This document shows, in pieces, positions 18,125-28,833 of a stretch of 64,000 bases of DNA. Source of the stretch: Pedobacter duraquae (GTDB taxonomy: Bacteria > Bacteroidota > Bacteroidia > Sphingobacteriales > Sphingobacteriaceae); assembly GCF_004362245.1 (NCBI RefSeq), contig NZ_SNWM01000002.1, positions 1,054,001 to 1,118,000 on the forward strand, in the 5' to 3' direction. Every line of letters starts with the position of its first letter. Within the stretch, counting starts at the first letter, position 1. Below the pieces are notes generated by a model. The model was given only the letters and a program-made list of their open reading frames with translations. It searched no databases and was not told the DNA's origin. The position numbers were made by a program, and so were the translations under genes.

Positions 18125-18739
18125 ATGAGCAATTCGAATATAGAACCAAACGGCAAACAGGAATTTACCATTACTGTATATACAGAGAATCAGATCGGTC
18201 TATTAAACCGTATCGCGATTATCTTTTCAAGAAGGAAGATCAATATAGAAAGTTTAAATACTTCCCCTTCTGAGATCGAACATATCCACCGCTTCAATAT
18301 TGTAATTCAGGAAACTGAAGACGTGGTAAGGAAACTTGCCCGCCAGATCGAGAAACAGGTGGAAGTACTTAAAGTATATTTCAACACAAACGAAGACATC
18401 ATCTGGCAGGAAATGGCTTTATACAAAGTCCCTACCGATACTATCGCTGAAAAAGTACTTGTAGAGCGCCTGTTAAGAGAAAACGGCGCAAGAGTAGTAG
18501 TGATCCGTAAAGATTACACCGTATTTGAAACTACGGGGCACCGCGAGGAAACAGATAAATTGATCGAAGTATTGCAGCCTTACGGGCTGATTGAATTTGT
18601 GCGCAGTGCACGGGTAGCAATCATCAAGGACAGCGAAGGCTTTAATGCGAAGCTAAGAGAATTTGAGCGCATTGAACCCGGACAGGAAGTGATAGAAAAC
18701 GAATTCCTCGACAAACCAAAAGACATTTTCACCATGTAA
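18125..18739 (+). CDS. ilvN: Acetolactate synthase small (regulatory) subunit
   Basis: This subunit binds valine and controls the IlvB holoenzyme. From the ATG at 18125 (MSNSNIEPNGKQ) it has 204 residues. An ACT domain (FTITVYTENQIGLLNRIAIIFSRR) starts at about residue 15, and a second regulatory domain follows. The frame opens further upstream inside ilvB at 18062, but that would create a long overlap and an unrelated N-terminus. It is longer than the E. coli subunits (about 160 residues or less), with an acidic tail ending DKPKDIFTM. Confidence 0.93.
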   Translation: MSNSNIEPNGKQEFTITVYTENQIGLLNRIAIIFSRRKINIESLNTSPSEIEHIHRFNIVIQETEDVVRKLARQIEKQVEVLKVYFNTNEDIIWQEMALYKVPTDTIAEKVLVERLLRENGARVVVIRKDYTVFETTGHREETDKLIEVLQPYGLIEFVRSARVAIIKDSEGFNAKLREFERIEPGQEVIENEFLDKPKDIFTM

Positions 18740-18800
18740 ATAGCAGGAATTTCTGCAACCTTAACAAATAAAGAACCTAAAATAAAAACCAATACAAATT

Positions 18801-19871
18801 ATGGCACAATTAAATTTCGGCGGATCAGTAGAAAACGTAGTAACACGTGATGAATTTCCGTTATCAAAAGCACAGGAAGTTCTAAAAAATGAAACCGTAG
18901 CGATCATCGGATATGGTGTTCAGGGACCTGGTCAGGCGTTGAATCAAAAAGACAATGGGATTAACGTGATCGTTGGTCAACGTAAATCATCTAAAACCTG
19001 GGATAAAGCTGTTGCTGACGGATTTGTTCCCGGAGAAACCTTATTTGAAATTGAAGAAGCATTAGAGCGTGGAACAATTATCTGCTATCTATTGAGCGAT
19101 GCTGCACAGATTGAATTGTGGCCAACTGTAAAAAAACACCTTACTCCAGGTAAAGCATTATACTTCTCTCATGGATTTGGTATCACGTTCAACGAGCAAA
19201 CGGGTATCGTTCCTCCTGCTGATGTAGATGTGTTTTTAGTTGCACCAAAAGGATCTGGTACTTCGTTACGTCGTATGTTCCTGCAAGGTCGTGGATTAAA
19301 CTCTAGCTACGCTATTTTCCAGGATGCTACAGGAAAAGCATACGACAGAGTTGTAGCCCTTGGTATTGCTGTTGGTAGTGGTTACCTGTTCGAAACAGAC
19401 TTCAAGAAAGAAGTATATAGTGATTTAACCGGCGAGCGTGGAACTTTGATGGGCTGTATTCAGGGTATCTTCGCTGCACAATATGATGTGTTGCGTACTA
19501 ATGGACACTCCCCTTCTGAAGCATTCAACGAGACTGTTGAAGAGCTTACACAAAGTTTAATGCCACTTGTTGCTGAAAACGGTATGGACTGGATGTATGC
19601 AAACTGTTCTACGACGGCACAACGCGGTGCGTTAGACTGGTGGAAAAAATTCCGTGATGCTACTAAACCTGTTTTCGAAGAATTGTACAACAGTGTTGCT
19701 ACAGGTAAAGAATCTCAACGCTCTATCGACTCGAATAGTCAGCCTGACTACCGCGAGAAACTAGATGCAGAACTAGCTGAACTGAGAGAAAGTGAATTGT
19801 GGCGTGCAGGTAAAACAGTACGTAGCCTGCGTCCTGAAAATCAGCCTGCAGAAAAAGAAATTGAAGCTTAA
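18801..19871 (+). CDS. ilvC: Ketol-acid reductoisomerase (NADP+)
   Basis: The enzyme isomerises and reduces 2-acetolactate and 2-aceto-2-hydroxybutyrate. It has 356 residues, with Rossmann motif IIGYGVQGPGQAL near residue 35, cofactor-selecting loop GQRKSSKTWDKA (Arg/Ser-rich, favouring NADPH), and Mg-ligand region DLTGERGTLMG. The C-terminal knotted helical domain follows. GVQGPGQ where many homologues have G.GSQGHA marks it as a divergent Bacteroidota-type enzyme. It is preceded by a 61-base gap, the longest inside the operon. Confidence 0.94.
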   Translation: MAQLNFGGSVENVVTRDEFPLSKAQEVLKNETVAIIGYGVQGPGQALNQKDNGINVIVGQRKSSKTWDKAVADGFVPGETLFEIEEALERGTIICYLLSDAAQIELWPTVKKHLTPGKALYFSHGFGITFNEQTGIVPPADVDVFLVAPKGSGTSLRRMFLQGRGLNSSYAIFQDATGKAYDRVVALGIAVGSGYLFETDFKKEVYSDLTGERGTLMGCIQGIFAAQYDVLRTNGHSPSEAFNETVEELTQSLMPLVAENGMDWMYANCSTTAQRGALDWWKKFRDATKPVFEELYNSVATGKESQRSIDSNSQPDYREKLDAELAELRESELWRAGKTVRSLRPENQPAEKEIEA

Positions 19872-19886
19872 ATAATAAATACCCCT

Positions 19887-21302
19887 ATGGGAAAAACATT
19901 AGTTGAAAAAATCTGGGATGCCCACGTCGTGAAAAGCGATGCGGGTTTTCCTGATATTTTATACATTGATACGCATTTTATACATGAGGTGACGAGTCCG
20001 CAGGCATTTGACGGATTGCGTAGCCGTGGCTTGCCTGTTTTCAGGCCTGCCCAAACAATTGCTACCGCAGATCATAATGTACCGACAGTAGATCAGCACT
20101 TGCCGATTAAAGAAGAACTTTCGCGTTACCAGGTTGATATGCTGACCAAAAACTGCGCTGAATTCGGTGTAGAGCTTTATGGCTTGGGTCATCCTTTCCA
20201 GGGAATTGTGCACGTAATTGGTCCGGAATTGGGTATCACCCTTCCCGGAGCAACAATCGTGTGCGGCGATAGTCACACCTCTACCCACGGTGCCTTCGGC
20301 TGTATTGCCTTTGGTATCGGAACGTCCCAGGTGGAGCAGGTTTTGGCAACACAGTGCCTGTTGCAGCAAAAGCCGAAGACCATGAAAATTGAAGTGAACG
20401 GTACCCTGGGAAAAGGTGTAACGGCAAAAGATATTATCTTATACATTATCGCACAGATTTCTGCTGCCGGTGGTACCGGTTATTTTATTGAATACACTGG
20501 ATCTGCCATCCGCGCACTGAGTATGGAAGCCAGGATGACGATCTGTAATATGAGTATCGAAATGGGCGCCAGGGGTGGATTGATTGCTCCTGATGATATT
20601 ACATTCGACTATGTGAAGGGTCGCGAGTTTGCGCCGACAGGTGAAGCCTGGGATACAGCTTTTGCCAAATGGAAAACTCTGTACAGCGATGAGGATGCTG
20701 AGTTTGATCAAACGTTAAATTTCAGAGCAGAAGATATTGAACCAATGATTACCTATGGTACCAATCCTGGAATGGGTATGGGCATCAGTAAGCATATTCC
20801 TGCAACTGCAGATCAGGCGGTTTCTGAACAGCCTTCTTTCCAAAAAGCATTGGATTACATGGGTATAGAGGGTGATACTTTATTGGTAGGCAAGCCTATT
20901 GATTATGTGTTTATCGGTAGCTGTACCAACTCGCGTATGGAAGATCTGCGTGAAGTGGCCGAGTTTGTAAAAGGTCGCCAAAAAGCAGAAAATGTTACCG
21001 TATGGATTGTCCCGGGATCTAAACAGATTGAGCAGCAGGCGATCGCTGAAGGTCTTGATCAGATTTTTGAAGCTGCAGGGTTTCACCTCCGCGAACCAGG
21101 TTGCAGCGCATGCCTTGGCATGAATGAAGATAAAATTCCTGCAGGGAAATATTGCGTTTCAACATCCAACAGGAATTTCGAAGGTCGTCAAGGCCCTAAT
21201 TCACGCACCTTTTTAGCGAGCCCACTCACTGCTGCTGCTGCTGCCATAACAGGCAGGGTAACAGATGTAAGGGAATTGTTAGAAGAGACTGTTTACGCTT
21301 AA
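19887..21302 (+). CDS. leuC: 3-isopropylmalate dehydratase large subunit
   Basis: With LeuD it isomerises 2- to 3-isopropylmalate using a 4Fe-4S cluster. It has 471 residues of the aconitase fold. Cluster cysteines are expected in [12 protein letters not shown] and in GCSACLGMN, and the substrate segment [13 protein letters not shown] is present. Length and order leuC-leuD are standard. leuD starts 8 bases after the stop. Confidence 0.96.
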   Translation: MGKTLVEKIWDAHVVKSDAGFPDILYIDTHFIHEVTSPQAFDGLRSRGLPVFRPAQTIATADHNVPTVDQHLPIKEELSRYQVDMLTKNCAEFGVELYGLGHPFQGIVHVIGPELGITLPGATIVCGDSHTSTHGAFGCIAFGIGTSQVEQVLATQCLLQQKPKTMKIEVNGTLGKGVTAKDIILYIIAQISAAGGTGYFIEYTGSAIRALSMEARMTICNMSIEMGARGGLIAPDDITFDYVKGREFAPTGEAWDTAFAKWKTLYSDEDAEFDQTLNFRAEDIEPMITYGTNPGMGMGISKHIPATADQAVSEQPSFQKALDYMGIEGDTLLVGKPIDYVFIGSCTNSRMEDLREVAEFVKGRQKAENVTVWIVPGSKQIEQQAIAEGLDQIFEAAGFHLREPGCSACLGMNEDKIPAGKYCVSTSNRNFEGRQGPNSRTFLASPLTAAAAAITGRVTDVRELLEETVYA

Positions 21303-21310
21303 TTAAAGAG

Positions 21311-21901
21311 ATGAAGAAGTTTGTAGAATTAACATCACGCATCGTGCCTCTGCCGATTGAAAACATTGACACAGACCAGATCATTCCCGCCAGGTTCTTA
21401 AAAGCAACCACCAGGGAAGGTTTTGGAGAAAACTTGTTTTGCGACTGGCGTTATGATGTGAATAGAGTAGAAAGACCTGATTTTGTATTGAACAATCCGT
21501 TGTATAAAGGACAGATCCTTGTTGCCGGCAAAAATTTCGGTTGCGGAAGCAGTCGCGAGCACGCCGCATGGGCAATCCAGGATTATGGATTCGACGTCGT
21601 AATCAGTAGTTTTTTTGCTGATATTTTTAAGGGTAATGCCCTGAACAATGGTTTACTCCCTATACAGGTTTCTGATGGATTCCTGGAGCGGATTTTTGAA
21701 GCTGTTGCTAAAGATCCTGAAACGCGCGTATTGGTAGACCTGTATGCACAACTGGTACGCCTGGAAGCTAGCGGCGATCAGGAAACTTTTGAGATCAACC
21801 CATACAAAAAGTCTTGCCTGATCAATGGCTATGACGATATCGATTTTATCCTGAACCAACGGGATGCCATAGAAATTTATGAAGCTAAAATAGCCGGATA
21901 A
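21311..21901 (+). CDS. leuD: 3-isopropylmalate dehydratase small subunit
   Basis: This is the swivel-domain partner of LeuC, with 196 residues. It carries [15 protein letters not shown] and the substrate-binding loop [18 protein letters not shown]. Its stop codon shares one base with the start of the ABC ATPase gene (TAATG), so the two are translationally coupled. Confidence 0.95.
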   Translation: MKKFVELTSRIVPLPIENIDTDQIIPARFLKATTREGFGENLFCDWRYDVNRVERPDFVLNNPLYKGQILVAGKNFGCGSSREHAAWAIQDYGFDVVISSFFADIFKGNALNNGLLPIQVSDGFLERIFEAVAKDPETRVLVDLYAQLVRLEASGDQETFEINPYKKSCLINGYDDIDFILNQRDAIEIYEAKIAG

Positions 21902-23361
21902 TGCAGGAACCCGTCGTCCATATCGATCAGCTAAAATTGCAGTTTCGCACAAAAGTGATTCTGGACAACCTTTCGTGGACTATCCACAAGGGCGAACAAT
22001 GGCTGATCACTGGCGAGAGCGGTACTGGCAAGACGGTATTGGCAAAAGCAATCTGCGGATTGATTCCTGTTTCGGGAACGTTAGAAGTAAAGTTCGATCC
22101 AAGTGTACGATTGCCTGCCAGATCGTTATATGTAGCACAATGGTTTCCTTTTAAGGATAAGCAAGGTGGCACAAATTTCTATTACCAACAACGCTATAAC
22201 AGTACCGAAGCCGAAAATAGCACAACCGTTTGGGAGGAGCTGTCGGCCTATACAACCAAAGTTAATGTAGGGCCTGAGCAGATTAACGAACTCCTCCAAA
22301 GCTTCAACCTGTTGCATAGAAAAGATGCCGCACTGATTCAGCTTTCTTCGGGTGAGCATAAGAAAATTCAGCTCAGCAAGGCGCTGTTATTAAAACCGCA
22401 GTTGCTGATTCTTGATAACCCATACACCGGACTTGATGTACAAACACGTAAAAATCTTAACGGATTATTAAATGATGCCTGTACTTCAGGTATGCAACTG
22501 ATCCTGATCAGCAATGATGGAGACCTGCCGTCTTGTATCAATTGTTTTGGCAAAATGGAGCACGGTAAACTCAGTACTTCCATGCAACCTTTTGCTGAGG
22601 AAACAACGGCAGTTGCAGATCTGGCAATTCCGGATTTTTTGCTGGATCCAGAAGTGCCATCTCCAACAATCGTTAATGCTAATAATATCAACGTAAGTTA
22701 CAATGGCAAGGCCGTGTTAAAGCAACTTAACTGGACGGTAAATGCCGGAGAGAAGTGGTTATTGAGTGGCCATAATGGATCTGGAAAATCTACCCTGCTC
22801 AGTTTATTAACGGGAGATCATCCCCAGGCTTATGCCAATGAGATTTATCTATTTGGCAAGAAACGCGGAAGCGGAGAAAGTATCTGGGATATCAAAAAAA
22901 ATATTGGTTTTATATCTCCGGAACTGCAATGGTATTTTGAGCCTACATCAACGGTATTCCAGGCTATTGCTTCTGGATTTTTTGACACCGCCGGCCTTTT
23001 CAGGTCGGTAACTGCAGCGCAGGCCCACAAAGTGCGGACGATGCTCAGCCTCTTTAAGCTCGAGGATGAAGAACATACCCTGCTTAAACAATTGCCTCTG
23101 GGCAAACAACGGATCGTATTACTGGCACGTGCCGTAGTTAAAAATCCACCGGTGCTGATTCTTGATGAGCCTTGTCAGGGTCTCGATCAGCAACAAACCA
23201 GGATGTTCAATAAACTGGTTGATCAATTGAGTACGCCAACACGGACACTGATTTATGTTGGCCACCTGGCCTATCGTTTACCCGCATGTATCACACACCG
23301 GCTAACCCTTAAAGCGGGTGTCGCTGTAGAGATGGAACATGCCTTATACACCGAAAATTAA
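21901..23361 (+). CDS. ABC ATPase with two cassettes, ModF-like, in the leu operon
   Basis: The 486-residue soluble protein consists of two ABC ATPase domains (about 1-235 and 255-486) with no membrane segment. Cassette 1 has Walker A GESGTGKT, signature LSSGEHKKI, and LLILDNPYTGLD, where Asn replaces the catalytic Glu. Cassette 2 has Walker A GHNGSGKST, an eroded signature LPLGKQR, and an intact LILDEPCQGLD. In a head-to-tail pair, one ATP site would be consensus and the other degenerate. It resembles E. coli ModF in layout. No permease gene is near, so transport is not indicated. It is coupled to leuD on one side and lies 1 base from leuB on the other. Confidence 0.88.
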   Translation: MQEPVVHIDQLKLQFRTKVILDNLSWTIHKGEQWLITGESGTGKTVLAKAICGLIPVSGTLEVKFDPSVRLPARSLYVAQWFPFKDKQGGTNFYYQQRYNSTEAENSTTVWEELSAYTTKVNVGPEQINELLQSFNLLHRKDAALIQLSSGEHKKIQLSKALLLKPQLLILDNPYTGLDVQTRKNLNGLLNDACTSGMQLILISNDGDLPSCINCFGKMEHGKLSTSMQPFAEETTAVADLAIPDFLLDPEVPSPTIVNANNINVSYNGKAVLKQLNWTVNAGEKWLLSGHNGSGKSTLLSLLTGDHPQAYANEIYLFGKKRGSGESIWDIKKNIGFISPELQWYFEPTSTVFQAIASGFFDTAGLFRSVTAAQAHKVRTMLSLFKLEDEEHTLLKQLPLGKQRIVLLARAVVKNPPVLILDEPCQGLDQQQTRMFNKLVDQLSTPTRTLIYVGHLAYRLPACITHRLTLKAGVAVEMEHALYTEN

Positions 23362-23362
23362 C

Positions 23363-24451
23363 ATGAAGAAAAAGATATTAGTAATTCCCGGCGACGGTAT
23401 CGGACCAGAAGTAACTACCTGGGGTAAAGCAGTACTTGAAAAAATAGCTGAGCTGTTCGGGCATGAATTTGAATTTGACGAGGCGCTGATGGGCCATGTC
23501 GCTATTGAAGCTACAGGAAATCCACTCCCTGATGAGACGCTGAAAAAAGCAAAGCAAAGTGACGCCATCCTTTTTGGAGCAGTTGGTCATGCTAAATATG
23601 ACAATGACCCCTCGCTAAAAGTAAGACCAGAGCAGGGTTTATTAAAAATCAGGAAAGAGCTGGGCCTGTATGCGAACCTGCGTCCTATTCTTTTATTTGA
23701 TGAGTTATTGGATGCCTCAAGTATCAAACCGGCAATTCTTAAAGGAACGGATATCCTGTTTTTCAGGGAGCTTACCGGGGATGTTTATTTTGGAGAAAAA
23801 ATCCGCTCTGAAGACACGAATACCGCATCCGATCTGATGATTTACCACCGATACGAAATCGAGCGTATCGCACACAAAGCTTTTGCGGCCGCCATGCAGC
23901 GCAGCAAGCGCTTGTGTTCTGTAGACAAAGCAAATGTGTTAGAGAGCTCCAGATTATGGCGCGAAACGGTTCAGCGCATTGCTAAAGAATATCCTGAAGT
24001 AGAAACTGAACATATGTTCATTGACAATGCGGCCATGCAGCTGATCAAGGATCCTAAACGCTTTGATGTCGTTTTAACGGCTAACCTGTTTGGCGATATC
24101 CTGACAGATGAGGCCTCGCAGATTGCAGGTTCTATGGGTATGCTGGCATCAGCTTCTATAGGTGATGGCACGGGTTTCTTCGAACCTATCCATGGTTCAG
24201 CACACGATATTGCAGGAAAAGACCTCGCAAATCCACTGGCCTCTATTCTTTCTGTAGCCCTGATGCTCGAAATCAGCTTCGGCCTGAAAAAAGAAGCACA
24301 GCTTATCCTGACTGTCATTGATCAGGTATTAAAAGAAGGCTTCAGAACAAATGACATCGCCAGTGATGCCACAAATCCATACCAGGTTTTAGGCACTCAG
24401 GAAATGGGCAAACTAATTTTAAAATTCATCGCACAACAGACTATCAGCTAA
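23363..24451 (+). CDS. leuB: 3-isopropylmalate dehydrogenase
   Basis: The enzyme oxidises and decarboxylates 3-isopropylmalate to 2-ketoisocaproate with NAD+. From the ATG at 23363 ([17 protein letters not shown]) it has 362 residues; an upstream in-frame ATG would overlap the ABC gene. Metal- and substrate-binding stretches include [12 protein letters not shown] and the signature [21 protein letters not shown], then [14 protein letters not shown]. It starts 1 base after the ABC ATPase stop. Confidence 0.96.
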   Translation: MKKKILVIPGDGIGPEVTTWGKAVLEKIAELFGHEFEFDEALMGHVAIEATGNPLPDETLKKAKQSDAILFGAVGHAKYDNDPSLKVRPEQGLLKIRKELGLYANLRPILLFDELLDASSIKPAILKGTDILFFRELTGDVYFGEKIRSEDTNTASDLMIYHRYEIERIAHKAFAAAMQRSKRLCSVDKANVLESSRLWRETVQRIAKEYPEVETEHMFIDNAAMQLIKDPKRFDVVLTANLFGDILTDEASQIAGSMGMLASASIGDGTGFFEPIHGSAHDIAGKDLANPLASILSVALMLEISFGLKKEAQLILTVIDQVLKEGFRTNDIASDATNPYQVLGTQEMGKLILKFIAQQTIS

Positions 24452-24461
24452 AAACCAGATT

Positions 24462-25970
24462 ATGCTACACGATCCTAATAGAGTATATGTATTTGATACC
24501 ACCCTTCGCGACGGGGAACAGGTACCCGGCTGCCAATTGGCCACCCCAGAAAAAATTGAGATCGCCAAAGCACTGGAAGCATTGGGGGTTGACGTGATCG
24601 AAGCCGGATTTCCAATATCCAGCCCGGGAGATTTCCAGAGTGTTGTAGAATTATCCAAAGCAGTAACGGAGCCTATAATCTGCGCATTAACGCGAGCAAA
24701 TAAAGGCGATATCGACTCAGCTGTAGCAGCGCTGCAGTATGCAAAACGCCCGAGGATCCATACGGGTATCGGCTCATCAGATATGCACATTAAATATAAG
24801 TTCAACAGCACACGTGAGGAGATCTTGCAACGTGCAGTTGACGCTGTTAAATATGCCAAGCAATTTGTGGAAGACATTGAGTTCTATGCAGAAGATGCTG
24901 GCCGCGCAGACAATATTTTCCTCGCACAAATGGTTGAAGCAGTAATTGCTGCGGGTGCAACAGTAGTAAATATTCCAGACACCAATGGCTATTGCCTGCC
25001 CGATCAGTATGGACAAAAGATCCTGTTCCTGAAAGAAAATGTAAAAAATATTGACCAGGCGATCATTTCAGTACATTGCCATAACGATTTGGGATTGGCT
25101 ACAGCAAATACGCTGGCCGGGATAATCAACGGTGCCCGTCAGATCGAATGTACCATCAATGGAATTGGTGAGCGCGCAGGAAATACGGCACTTGAAGAAG
25201 TGACCATGATCCTGAAAACACACCATGCGCTCAACCTACATACTAACATTAACAGCAAACATTTTAGCGCCATCAGTGCTCAGGTAAGTCGCATGATGCG
25301 CATGCCTGTACAGCCTAATAAAGCTATTGTAGGCCAAAATGCTTTTGCACATAGCTCTGGTATTCATCAGGATGGTTTCCTCAAACACAGAGAGAATTAT
25401 GAGATCATGAATCCTGAGGATGTAGGTATCAACCAGGCCGACATTATCTTAACGGCAAGAAGCGGCCGTCATGCTTTGAAGCATCACCTGGTACGCCTGG
25501 GTTACGAACTGGAACGCATTAACCTGGATCAGGTCTATGAACGTTTCCTGGTTATGGCGGATCAAAAGAAGTCTATTTCTGATGATGATATTCTTTTCCT
25601 GATGAGCGATGGTACCGAGGATTCTGTGAAAAATGGCTATAAGCTAAGTCACCTCCAGGTTGTTTGTGGTGATATACAAGATCCCGAAGCACAAATCAGC
25701 CTGGAATATGAAGGTACACAACATGAAGCCAGCGCAAGCGGAAACGGCCCCGTAAATGCAACGATCAAAGCTATTGAAAGTGTAATCGGTAAAGACGTGC
25801 AGCTGAAAGAATTCACTATTCAAGCCATGCACGGTGGAAGTGACGACGTAAGCAAGGTAAATATGAAGGTTTTTTATTCTGGAAAATCATACATGGGCTA
25901 TGGTTTCAGCACGGATATCGTAAAAGCATCGGCAAACGCCTATCTGGATGCCATCAATAAATTCTTATAA
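24462..25970 (+). CDS. leuA: 2-isopropylmalate synthase
   Basis: The enzyme condenses acetyl-CoA with 2-ketoisovalerate, the committed step to leucine. It has 502 residues. The TIM barrel begins [14 protein letters not shown], with metal ligands in [13 protein letters not shown]. The hinge region holds HSSGIHQDG, and a C-terminal LeuA regulatory domain (about 385-502, with [18 protein letters not shown]) is complete, so leucine feedback is expected. Citramalate synthase is the main alternative, but the operon context favours LeuA. Confidence 0.94.
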   Translation: MLHDPNRVYVFDTTLRDGEQVPGCQLATPEKIEIAKALEALGVDVIEAGFPISSPGDFQSVVELSKAVTEPIICALTRANKGDIDSAVAALQYAKRPRIHTGIGSSDMHIKYKFNSTREEILQRAVDAVKYAKQFVEDIEFYAEDAGRADNIFLAQMVEAVIAAGATVVNIPDTNGYCLPDQYGQKILFLKENVKNIDQAIISVHCHNDLGLATANTLAGIINGARQIECTINGIGERAGNTALEEVTMILKTHHALNLHTNINSKHFSAISAQVSRMMRMPVQPNKAIVGQNAFAHSSGIHQDGFLKHRENYEIMNPEDVGINQADIILTARSGRHALKHHLVRLGYELERINLDQVYERFLVMADQKKSISDDDILFLMSDGTEDSVKNGYKLSHLQVVCGDIQDPEAQISLEYEGTQHEASASGNGPVNATIKAIESVIGKDVQLKEFTIQAMHGGSDDVSKVNMKVFYSGKSYMGYGFSTDIVKASANAYLDAINKFL

Positions 25971-25971
25971 C

Positions 25972-27219
25972 ATGGATACTGAACAAGGAGTTGAATTAGA
26001 TTTTACTGCCGCCACCGCGCGGATCAAAGATACTGTTAAGCGTACCCCGCTTGAATACAATGCTGCCTTGTCTGAAAAATACAATGCTAAGATTTACCTG
26101 AAGCGTGAAGACCTGCAAGTAGTGCGTTCTTACAAGCTGAGAGGTGCATTTAATATGATCAGCACGCTCTCTGAAACGCAGCGCCAGCAAGGCGTTGTTT
26201 GCGCAAGTGCTGGTAATCACGCGCAGGGCGTAGCTTATTCGTGCAAAAAATTGAATATCCGGGGGGTGATTTTTATGCCCGAGATTACGCCTAAACAGAA
26301 AGTTAAGCAAACAGAGATGTTTGGCGGATCTAACATAGAAATTATTTTAGTGGGCGATACGTTTGATGATTGCATGAAGGAAGCATTAATCTACACCACT
26401 GCTCATCAGATGACCTTCGTGCCTCCGTTTGATAACATTAAAATTATCGAAGGTCAGGGTACCGTAGGCGTGGAGATTTATGAAGATCTTCCAGATCTGG
26501 ATATGGTAGTGATGCCCATTGGTGGAGGCGGACTCGCTTCTGGTGTGGGCAGTTACTTGAAAAGTATAAAACCAGATGTGAAACTGATTGGTGTGGAACC
26601 TGAGGGTGCTCCGTCTATGGACAATGCCATGAAGAACGGCAGTCCGGTAACACTGGATTACATTGATCGTTTTGTAGACGGTGCCGCAGTAAAACGTGTT
26701 GGTGCATTGACCTTCGAATATTGTAACGAGTTGCTTGATCAGATGTTGTTGATCCCTGAAGGGAAAATTTGCAGTACAATTCTGAAACTTTATAATGAGG
26801 ATGCTATAGTAGTTGAGCCTGCGGGTGCCCTTGCTGTTGCCGCACTGGACCAGATTAAAGGTATTGAAGGTCAAACTGTAGTCTGCATCGTTAGCGGTGG
26901 CAACAATGATATCGAAAGAATGCAGGAGATTAAAGAGAAGTCTTTACTTTTTGAAGGTTTGAAGCATTATTTCATCGTCCGTTTTCCGCAGCGTCCGGGT
27001 GCACTGAAACTATTTGTGAACAACGTGCTGGGCCCGTATGATGACATCACACGATTTGAATTTATTAAAAAAACGAACCGGGAAAATGGCCCTGCCCTTG
27101 TTGGCATTGAGTTGAAAGAAGCCTCAGATTACGAATCTCTTGTAGTCAGGATGAAAGAATTCAAATTTGATATCATTGAGCTGAATAATGATCAAACACT
27201 ATTTGAATATCTTGTTTAA
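25972..27219 (+). CDS. ilvA: Threonine deaminase (threonine ammonia-lyase)
   Basis: A PLP enzyme, it converts threonine to 2-ketobutyrate, the entry to isoleucine. From the ATG at 25972 it has 415 residues, with PLP Lys55 in RSYKLRGAFN, the Gly-rich phosphate loop GGGGLASGVG, and a single C-terminal ACT-like domain (about 330-415, FIVRFPQRPGALKLF) for isoleucine control. The E. coli enzyme has two such regulatory lobes. The start lies 1 base after leuA, and this is the last gene of the operon. No clear terminator is visible after it. Confidence 0.94.
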   Translation: MDTEQGVELDFTAATARIKDTVKRTPLEYNAALSEKYNAKIYLKREDLQVVRSYKLRGAFNMISTLSETQRQQGVVCASAGNHAQGVAYSCKKLNIRGVIFMPEITPKQKVKQTEMFGGSNIEIILVGDTFDDCMKEALIYTTAHQMTFVPPFDNIKIIEGQGTVGVEIYEDLPDLDMVVMPIGGGGLASGVGSYLKSIKPDVKLIGVEPEGAPSMDNAMKNGSPVTLDYIDRFVDGAAVKRVGALTFEYCNELLDQMLLIPEGKICSTILKLYNEDAIVVEPAGALAVAALDQIKGIEGQTVVCIVSGGNNDIERMQEIKEKSLLFEGLKHYFIVRFPQRPGALKLFVNNVLGPYDDITRFEFIKKTNRENGPALVGIELKEASDYESLVVRMKEFKFDIIELNNDQTLFEYLV

Positions 27220-27322
27220 ATTGCTGGCAAAGGAGGATTTATAAATTGTTTGAATTATTTTATATTTCGTGTAATGTGGCAGCAGTTTTGCTATCTAAAA
27301 AGTACACACAATATAAACAGAT

Positions 27323-27751
27323 ATGAAATCGAAACTATTACTCCTCCTTTGCATTGCCACGCTGGGCCTGGCATCGTGCAAGAAAGACACGATCATTCAA
27401 GAAACACAAAACAAGACGGTGGTTTTTGATATCCAACCTACACAATGGGTACTAAGTACTGATGGTAAAACGTATTCCTACCAATACACCAATTTACCTG
27501 AGTTGGATGATTACAGCTTAAGCAATGAAGGTACTGTGATGTCTATCGCTTACCCAAGTACTGGTGGCGCATATACTACCTACATTCCAATGCCTTTTGT
27601 ATATAACGTGAGCGCTTATAGCTACGAAGCATACCGCGGTGGCGTAAATGTATTGATCCAAAGTTCTGATGCACAATCTACGATACCTGTGCGACCAACT
27701 ACAACAGTAAGGATTAAGTTCACAATTTTAAGTTCAAGAAACGTAACCTAG
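27323..27751 (+). CDS. Small lipoprotein of unknown function
   Basis: The protein has 142 residues. The signal sequence with lipobox LASC (Cys19) is followed by KKDT, so it is a lipoprotein; the residues after Cys do not settle which membrane it reaches. The mature part is rich in Tyr, Thr and Ser and probably all-beta. No family is recognised. It overlaps by 4 bases, tail to tail, with the ABC ATPase gene on the other strand. A TATATTTC element about 50 bases upstream is close to the -7 box. Confidence 0.78.
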   Translation: MKSKLLLLLCIATLGLASCKKDTIIQETQNKTVVFDIQPTQWVLSTDGKTYSYQYTNLPELDDYSLSNEGTVMSIAYPSTGGAYTTYIPMPFVYNVSAYSYEAYRGGVNVLIQSSDAQSTIPVRPTTTVRIKFTILSSRNVT

Positions 27752-28752
27752 ATTGCATCTACATCAAAAGTTAAGAAACGACCAATGTTCGCCTGAACGT
27801 GGTCGTTTTTTTTATGCGCTTCACGGTTCAGCTGGATTGCCCTGATCTGTACGCCGTTCCTTTCCAATAAGAGTTCTTCAAAAAAACCTTTATAATAAAC
27901 ATCTTTTACCTCGAAACGGCGACTGGCCCAGGAAGCTTTTAGCTCCACCCATTCGGGATAAAACACGACCTGCTGGTTTGCATGTATCCCAAGTTTTTCT
28001 GCGTCAGCAGGCGTTAAAGCAACTGCATTTCCAAGAATCTGTGCCGTATAGATATGTGCTGGGTCATTATAGATATCAGAAGGTTTACCCTGTTGAAGCA
28101 ATTTACCATCTTTTAACAGGATAAGCTGGTCGGCAAGAAACAATCCGTCTGCAGGATCATGTGATACCAGAATTATTGTTACGCCGGTTTCTGAAGCAAT
28201 CCGCTTTAAATCTGCGCGCAATTGGTTCTTCAACAACGCATCTACCTGACTAAATGGTTCATCAAGCAACAGCATTTTTGTGTCGCTCACCAGCGCCTTT
28301 GCGATGGCTACACGCTGCTGCTCTCCCCCACTTAATTCAATAATCTTTTTATCTCTTAGGTGTTCGATGTGCAGATGTTGCATCATCGCCACCGTTTTAC
28401 TATTCTTGGAACTGATATCGGTATTCGATAACATCGAAGCAATATTATCGTATACTTTGGCGTAGATATTCAAAGAGAAATCCTGGGTAACCATCTTCAT
28501 TTCCTTATGACCAGGGATGAGCTGTTCATCAGGTCCCAATACCCGTTTACCATTAAACAAGACTTCACCCGAGTCTAATTTCAGCAATCCAAAAATAGAT
28601 TTAAGCAGTGTAGACTTGCCACTCCCGCTTTCGCCGATGATGGCTACAATTTGACCCGCCTGTATATCGAAACTAATGTCGTTCACACCCGAATAGGGTG
28701 CCGTTGCATACCGTTTTGATACATGCTTTACACTGATGATCTGATTATCCAC
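27748..28752 (-). CDS. ABC transporter ATP-binding protein, PotA/FbpC-like
   Basis: The protein has 334 residues. The ATPase domain is at 1-235 with Walker A GESGSGKST, signature LSGGEQQRVAIAKAL, Walker B LLLDEPF and the H-loop VSHDPAD. A C-terminal extension at about 240-334 looks like a TOBE-type regulatory domain (NAVALTPADAEKLGI, FYPEWVELK). This layout is typical of importers for spermidine, iron or molybdate. No permease or binding protein lies next to it, so the substrate is unknown. It stands alone between oppositely oriented or terminated units. Confidence 0.86.
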   Translation of the reverse strand: MDNQIISVKHVSKRYATAPYSGVNDISFDIQAGQIVAIIGESGSGKSTLLKSIFGLLKLDSGEVLFNGKRVLGPDEQLIPGHKEMKMVTQDFSLNIYAKVYDNIASMLSNTDISSKNSKTVAMMQHLHIEHLRDKKIIELSGGEQQRVAIAKALVSDTKMLLLDEPFSQVDALLKNQLRADLKRIASETGVTIILVSHDPADGLFLADQLILLKDGKLLQQGKPSDIYNDPAHIYTAQILGNAVALTPADAEKLGIHANQQVVFYPEWVELKASWASRRFEVKDVYYKGFFEELLLERNGVQIRAIQLNREAHKKNDHVQANIGRFLTFDVDAI

Positions 28753-28784
28753 GCCGTAAAGATAAAAGATTTTAACACAAAAAA

Positions 28785-28806
28785 TCCCGCAGCGCTTGCT
28801 ACGGGA
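28785..28806 (-). terminator. Intrinsic terminator of the sigma / anti-sigma / OMP operon
   Basis: The minus-strand stem TCCCGTAGC / GCTGCGGGA (one G-U) has loop AAGC and is followed by TTTTTTG. The G-U pair fits only the minus-strand transcript. It lies 28 bases after the stop of the outer membrane protein gene. Confidence 0.85.
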
Positions 28807-28833
28807 CCAGGTTTATTTGTGTGTTGTGTGTTT

